From an uncultured Bacilli bacterium (GTDB lineage Bacteria > Bacillota_I > Bacilli_A > RF39 > UBA660), in assembly GCA_934097255.1 (NCBI GenBank), contig CAKONT010000045.1, forward strand, positions 1 through 7,491: DNA of 7,491 bases, in the 5' to 3' direction. The position numbers and the translations under genes are program-made. The notes beneath the pieces are model-generated. The model saw nothing but the letters and a program-made list of their open reading frames with translations. It did not search any database and was not told the origin of the DNA. This document shows, in pieces, positions 5,344 to 7,491 of this stretch; positions within the stretch are counted from its first letter, which is position 1, and each line of letters begins with the position of its first letter.

Positions 5344-6318
5344 ATGAAAATAGGAAATGTAGAAGTTAAAGGTAAAGTCGTTTTAGCACCGATGGCCGGT
5401 ATATCAAATAGTGCCTTTAGAAGAATATGTAAAGAGATGGGATGCGGTTTAATATATGCAGAAATGGTAAGTGATAAAGCAATATATTACAATAATAAAA
5501 AAACAATTGATATGCTTTATATGACTGAATATGAAAGACCTATTGCCCAGCAAATATTTGGAAGTGATAAAGAGTCTTTTGTTTATGCTGCAAAATATAT
5601 TGAAAAACATATGCGTCCTGATATTATAGACATAAATATGGGTTGCCCTGTTCCAAAAGTTGCAATAAGATCCCTTGCTGGTAGTGCACTTTTAAAAGAT
5701 CCAGATAAAATATATGAAATAGTAAAAGCTGTTGTTGAAAGTGTTTCTGTTCCTGTTACTGTAAAAATAAGAAGTGGTTGGGATAGTGAACATATTAATG
5801 CTGTTGATGTTGCTAAAGTAATTGAAAAAGCAGGAGCGAGTGCTATTTGTGTTCATCCAAGAACAAGAGCTCAAGGTTATCTTGGAAAGGCTGATTGGAG
5901 TATTATTAAAAAAGTCAAAGAAGCAGTTTCAATTCCTGTTATTGGAAACGGTGATGTTAAAACTTGTTTTGATGCCAAAAGACTTCTAGATGAAACTGGG
6001 TGTGATCTTGTTATGATTGGAAGAGGACTTATGGGGAATCCTTGGCTTATAAAGGAAGTAAATTATTATTTAGATAAAAATGTTGTAATCAAACGTCCAT
6101 CAGATAAAGAAAAAGTTTCTATGGCTTTAAAACATTTCGAATACTTATTATCATTTGAAAATGAAAAACAGGCAGTGCTTGAAATAAGAAGTCATATTTC
6201 TTGTTATTTAAGGAACATACCTAGAGGGAAAGATATTAAAAATAAAATTTTTGTAGAAAAGAATCCCGAAAAGATTAAATTATATTTAAACGAGTTATTG
6301 GATAGCTGTGATAAATAA
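5344..6318 (+). CDS. dusB: tRNA-dihydrouridine synthase DusB
   Basis: This FMN enzyme reduces specific uridines in the tRNA D-loop to dihydrouridine with NAD(P)H. From the ATG at 5344 it has 324 residues. The N-terminus reads M-K-I-G-N-V-E-V-K and leads into [11 protein letters not shown] (12-22), as in B. subtilis DusB. The TIM-barrel shows [12 protein letters not shown] with catalytic Cys101, V-K-I-R-S-G-W-D with Lys141, H-P-R-T-R-A-Q-G-Y with His171 and Arg173, and the FMN phosphate-binding pieces I-G-N-G-D-V (200-205) and I-G-R-G (225-228). A short helical C-terminal domain follows. All expected active-site residues are present. It comes directly before lysS, the same order as in B. subtilis, with a 60-base gap. 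The longer GTG start (5317) adds nine residues without family support. Confidence 0.94.
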   Translation: MKIGNVEVKGKVVLAPMAGISNSAFRRICKEMGCGLIYAEMVSDKAIYYNNKKTIDMLYMTEYERPIAQQIFGSDKESFVYAAKYIEKHMRPDIIDINMGCPVPKVAIRSLAGSALLKDPDKIYEIVKAVVESVSVPVTVKIRSGWDSEHINAVDVAKVIEKAGASAICVHPRTRAQGYLGKADWSIIKKVKEAVSIPVIGNGDVKTCFDAKRLLDETGCDLVMIGRGLMGNPWLIKEVNYYLDKNVVIKRPSDKEKVSMALKHFEYLLSFENEKQAVLEIRSHISCYLRNIPRGKDIKNKIFVEKNPEKIKLYLNELLDSCDK

Positions 6319-6322
6319 TTGC

Positions 6323-6351
6323 TTTTATTTTAAATAAATGTATGCTAAAAT
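6323..6351 (+). promoter_or_regulatory. Possible extended -10 promoter for lysS
   Basis: TAAAAT (6346-6351) is preceded by TG at 6343-6344 (TATGC-TAAAAT), and TTTTAT (6323-6328) sits 17 bases upstream as a poor -35. Transcription would start near 6358. No convincing terminator lies between dusB and lysS, so read-through from dusB is also likely. The 60-base gap is too short for a T-box. Confidence 0.45.
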
Positions 6352-6378
6352 ATCGTTATAAAAAGGAGATTTATATAT

Positions 6379-7491
6379 ATGAGAGAATTAACGGAACAAG
6401 AATTAGTTAGAAGAGAAAAATTAAATAAATTGAAAGACTCAGGGATAGATCCTTTTGGTCAAAGATTCGAAAGAACTGGATATGCCAAAGAGATAAATGA
6501 AAAATATAAAGACATTCCTCACGATGATTTTTTGAATATAGATGACTGTTATACTGTTGCTGGAAGAATTATGTTTATTCGTAAAATGGGAAAAGCATCA
6601 TTTTTTTCTATTCAAGATAAAACAGGTAGAATACAAGTTTATATTTCTGTAAATGATGTTCAAGAAGAAACTTATGATTTATTTAAAAGTGCAGATATTG
6701 GTGACATAGTTGGCGTAACAGGAAAGGTTATGAAAACAAAAACAGGAGAAGTTACTTTAAAATGTTTAGAATATAAGCATTTAGTGAAGGCTCTTCGACC
6801 TTTACCTGAAAAATTCCATGGATTAACTGATATAGAAGAAAGATATAGAAGAAGATATGTTGATCTAATAATGAATGAAGATTCAAGAAAAGTTGCCATT
6901 TTGAGAACCAAAATAATTAGATGTATTCAAAATTATATGGATAATAAAGGTTTTATTGAAGTTGAAACACCTGTATTAAATACGCTTTTAACAGGAGCAG
7001 CAGCAAGACCTTTTATTACGCATCATAATGCTCAAGACATTGATATGTATTTAAGAATAGCTCTTGAACTTCCATTAAAAAGATTATTAGTCGGTGGCAT
7101 GGAAGCTGTTTATGAAATAGGAAGAGTATTTAGAAACGAGGGAATGGATGCAAGACATAATCCAGAATTTACAATGATGGAAGCGTATCTTGCTTATTCA
7201 GATCTTTCACAAATGATGGATTTATCTGAAGAAATGTTTAAAAAAATAGCCAAAGAAGTATTTGCTAAAGATAAATTTTTATGGTATGGAAATGAAATAG
7301 ATATTTCTTCTACTTTTAAAAGAATTAGTATGACTGATGCTATTTTTGAGCAAACTGGTATTGATTTTAAGAAAGATATATCACTTGAAGAAGCATTATC
7401 TCTTGCAAAAGAACATAATATTGAAGTTTTAGATCATCAAAAAAGTGTTGGACATATTATTAATCTTTTCTTTGAAAAATATGTTGAAGAG
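6379..7491 (+). CDS. lysS: Lysyl-tRNA synthetase, class II (partial, 3' end outside window)
   Basis: The enzyme charges tRNA-Lys with lysine using ATP. The first 371 residues, of about 490-500 in the family, are visible and the frame is open to the window edge. The N-terminal OB-fold anticodon-binding domain is marked by V-A-G-R-I (60-64), R-K-M-G-K-A and I-Q-V-Y. The class II catalytic core follows: a motif 1 region with V-E-T-P-V-L (195-200), G-A-A-A-R-P-F-I-T-H-H-N-A (206-218), then motif 2 F-R-N-E-G with R-H-N-P-E-F-T-M-M-E (251-268). Motif 3 lies beyond the window. The start has AAAGGAG (6362-6368) ten bases upstream, slightly far but with no better alternative. A small oddity is L-L-T before G-A-A-A, where many relatives have A-G-G or similar. 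Position after dusB is as in B. subtilis. Confidence 0.97.
   Translation, partial: MRELTEQELVRREKLNKLKDSGIDPFGQRFERTGYAKEINEKYKDIPHDDFLNIDDCYTVAGRIMFIRKMGKASFFSIQDKTGRIQVYISVNDVQEETYDLFKSADIGDIVGVTGKVMKTKTGEVTLKCLEYKHLVKALRPLPEKFHGLTDIEERYRRRYVDLIMNEDSRKVAILRTKIIRCIQNYMDNKGFIEVETPVLNTLLTGAAARPFITHHNAQDIDMYLRIALELPLKRLLVGGMEAVYEIGRVFRNEGMDARHNPEFTMMEAYLAYSDLSQMMDLSEEMFKKIAKEVFAKDKFLWYGNEIDISSTFKRISMTDAIFEQTGIDFKKDISLEEALSLAKEHNIEVLDHQKSVGHIINLFFEKYVEE

Noticed and set aside
5692..5874. Reverse-strand reading frame of 60 codons
   Set aside because: It is the antisense of the conserved DusB barrel, with an Asn/Ser/Phe-rich low-complexity product.
6313..6330. AAATAA/TTATTT hairpin after dusB as a terminator
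   Set aside because: The stem is six A-T pairs with no G-C, and no proper T run follows. It is too weak to claim.
6319..6378. T-box riboswitch or attenuator before lysS
   Set aside because: The dusB-lysS gap is only 60 bases, too short for a T-box, and shows no antiterminator or terminator pair.
6672..6911. Reverse-strand reading frame of 79 codons
   Set aside because: It lies inside the conserved lysS coding region on the opposite strand, with no supporting signals.
1..7491. CRISPR array, tRNA or rRNA gene, insertion sequence or phage attachment site
   Set aside because: I saw no spaced direct repeats, no cloverleaf-like sequence, no transposase fragment and no flanking terminal repeats anywhere in the window.

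Overview
The window is a very AT-rich stretch of a low-GC Gram-positive (Bacillota) chromosome. All genes lie on the + strand. Gene content and order match the Bacillus-type neighbourhood spoVG ... yabP-yabQ-divIC ... tilS ... ftsH ... dusB-lysS, in a strongly shortened form. Trp is encoded by TGG, no reading frame contains an internal TGA, and yabP ends in TGA, so the standard bacterial code fits (unlike Mycoplasma). The reduced locus, the SipW-type surface protein and the retained yabP/yabQ suggest an uncultured gut-type Bacilli/Erysipelotrichia-like lineage. That placement is inference, not proof.

Layout. Bases 1-81 are the last codons of spoVG, followed by a clear terminator. Bases 240-941 encode a secreted surface protein with a SipW-type (TasA/camelysin-like) signal peptide. 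It has its own strong-looking promoter, an A/T-tract upstream element, a consensus ribosome binding site and its own terminator. Bases 1039-1601 hold the sporulation pair yabP-yabQ, overlapping by 4 bases, behind a possible sigma-E-like promoter. divIC (1706-2002) follows with its own vegetative-type promoter and terminator. tilS (2082-3404) and ftsH (true start 3419, end 5251) form a two-gene unit ending in a terminator. dusB (true start 5344, end 6318) and the first 371 codons of lysS (6379 to the window edge) complete the window. No gap between genes exceeds about 160 bases.

How the genes relate. tilS, dusB and lysS all serve translation (lysidine in tRNA-Ile, dihydrouridine in tRNA, charging of tRNA-Lys). 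ftsH handles membrane protein quality control and divIC division-septum assembly. yabP and yabQ are sporulation genes that here sit beside housekeeping genes without spoIIE, yabR or hpt. The promoters appear to keep these roles apart: four of the housekeeping or surface-gene promoters share an extended -10 (TGC then TANNNT), while the yabPQ upstream region looks different.

Most of the window is ordinary. The items most worth checking are the surface protein inserted at this locus, the retained yabPQ with a short YabQ and sigma-E-like promoter, and the altered P-loop of TilS (S-F-G-P-D-S in place of S-G-G-x-D-S).
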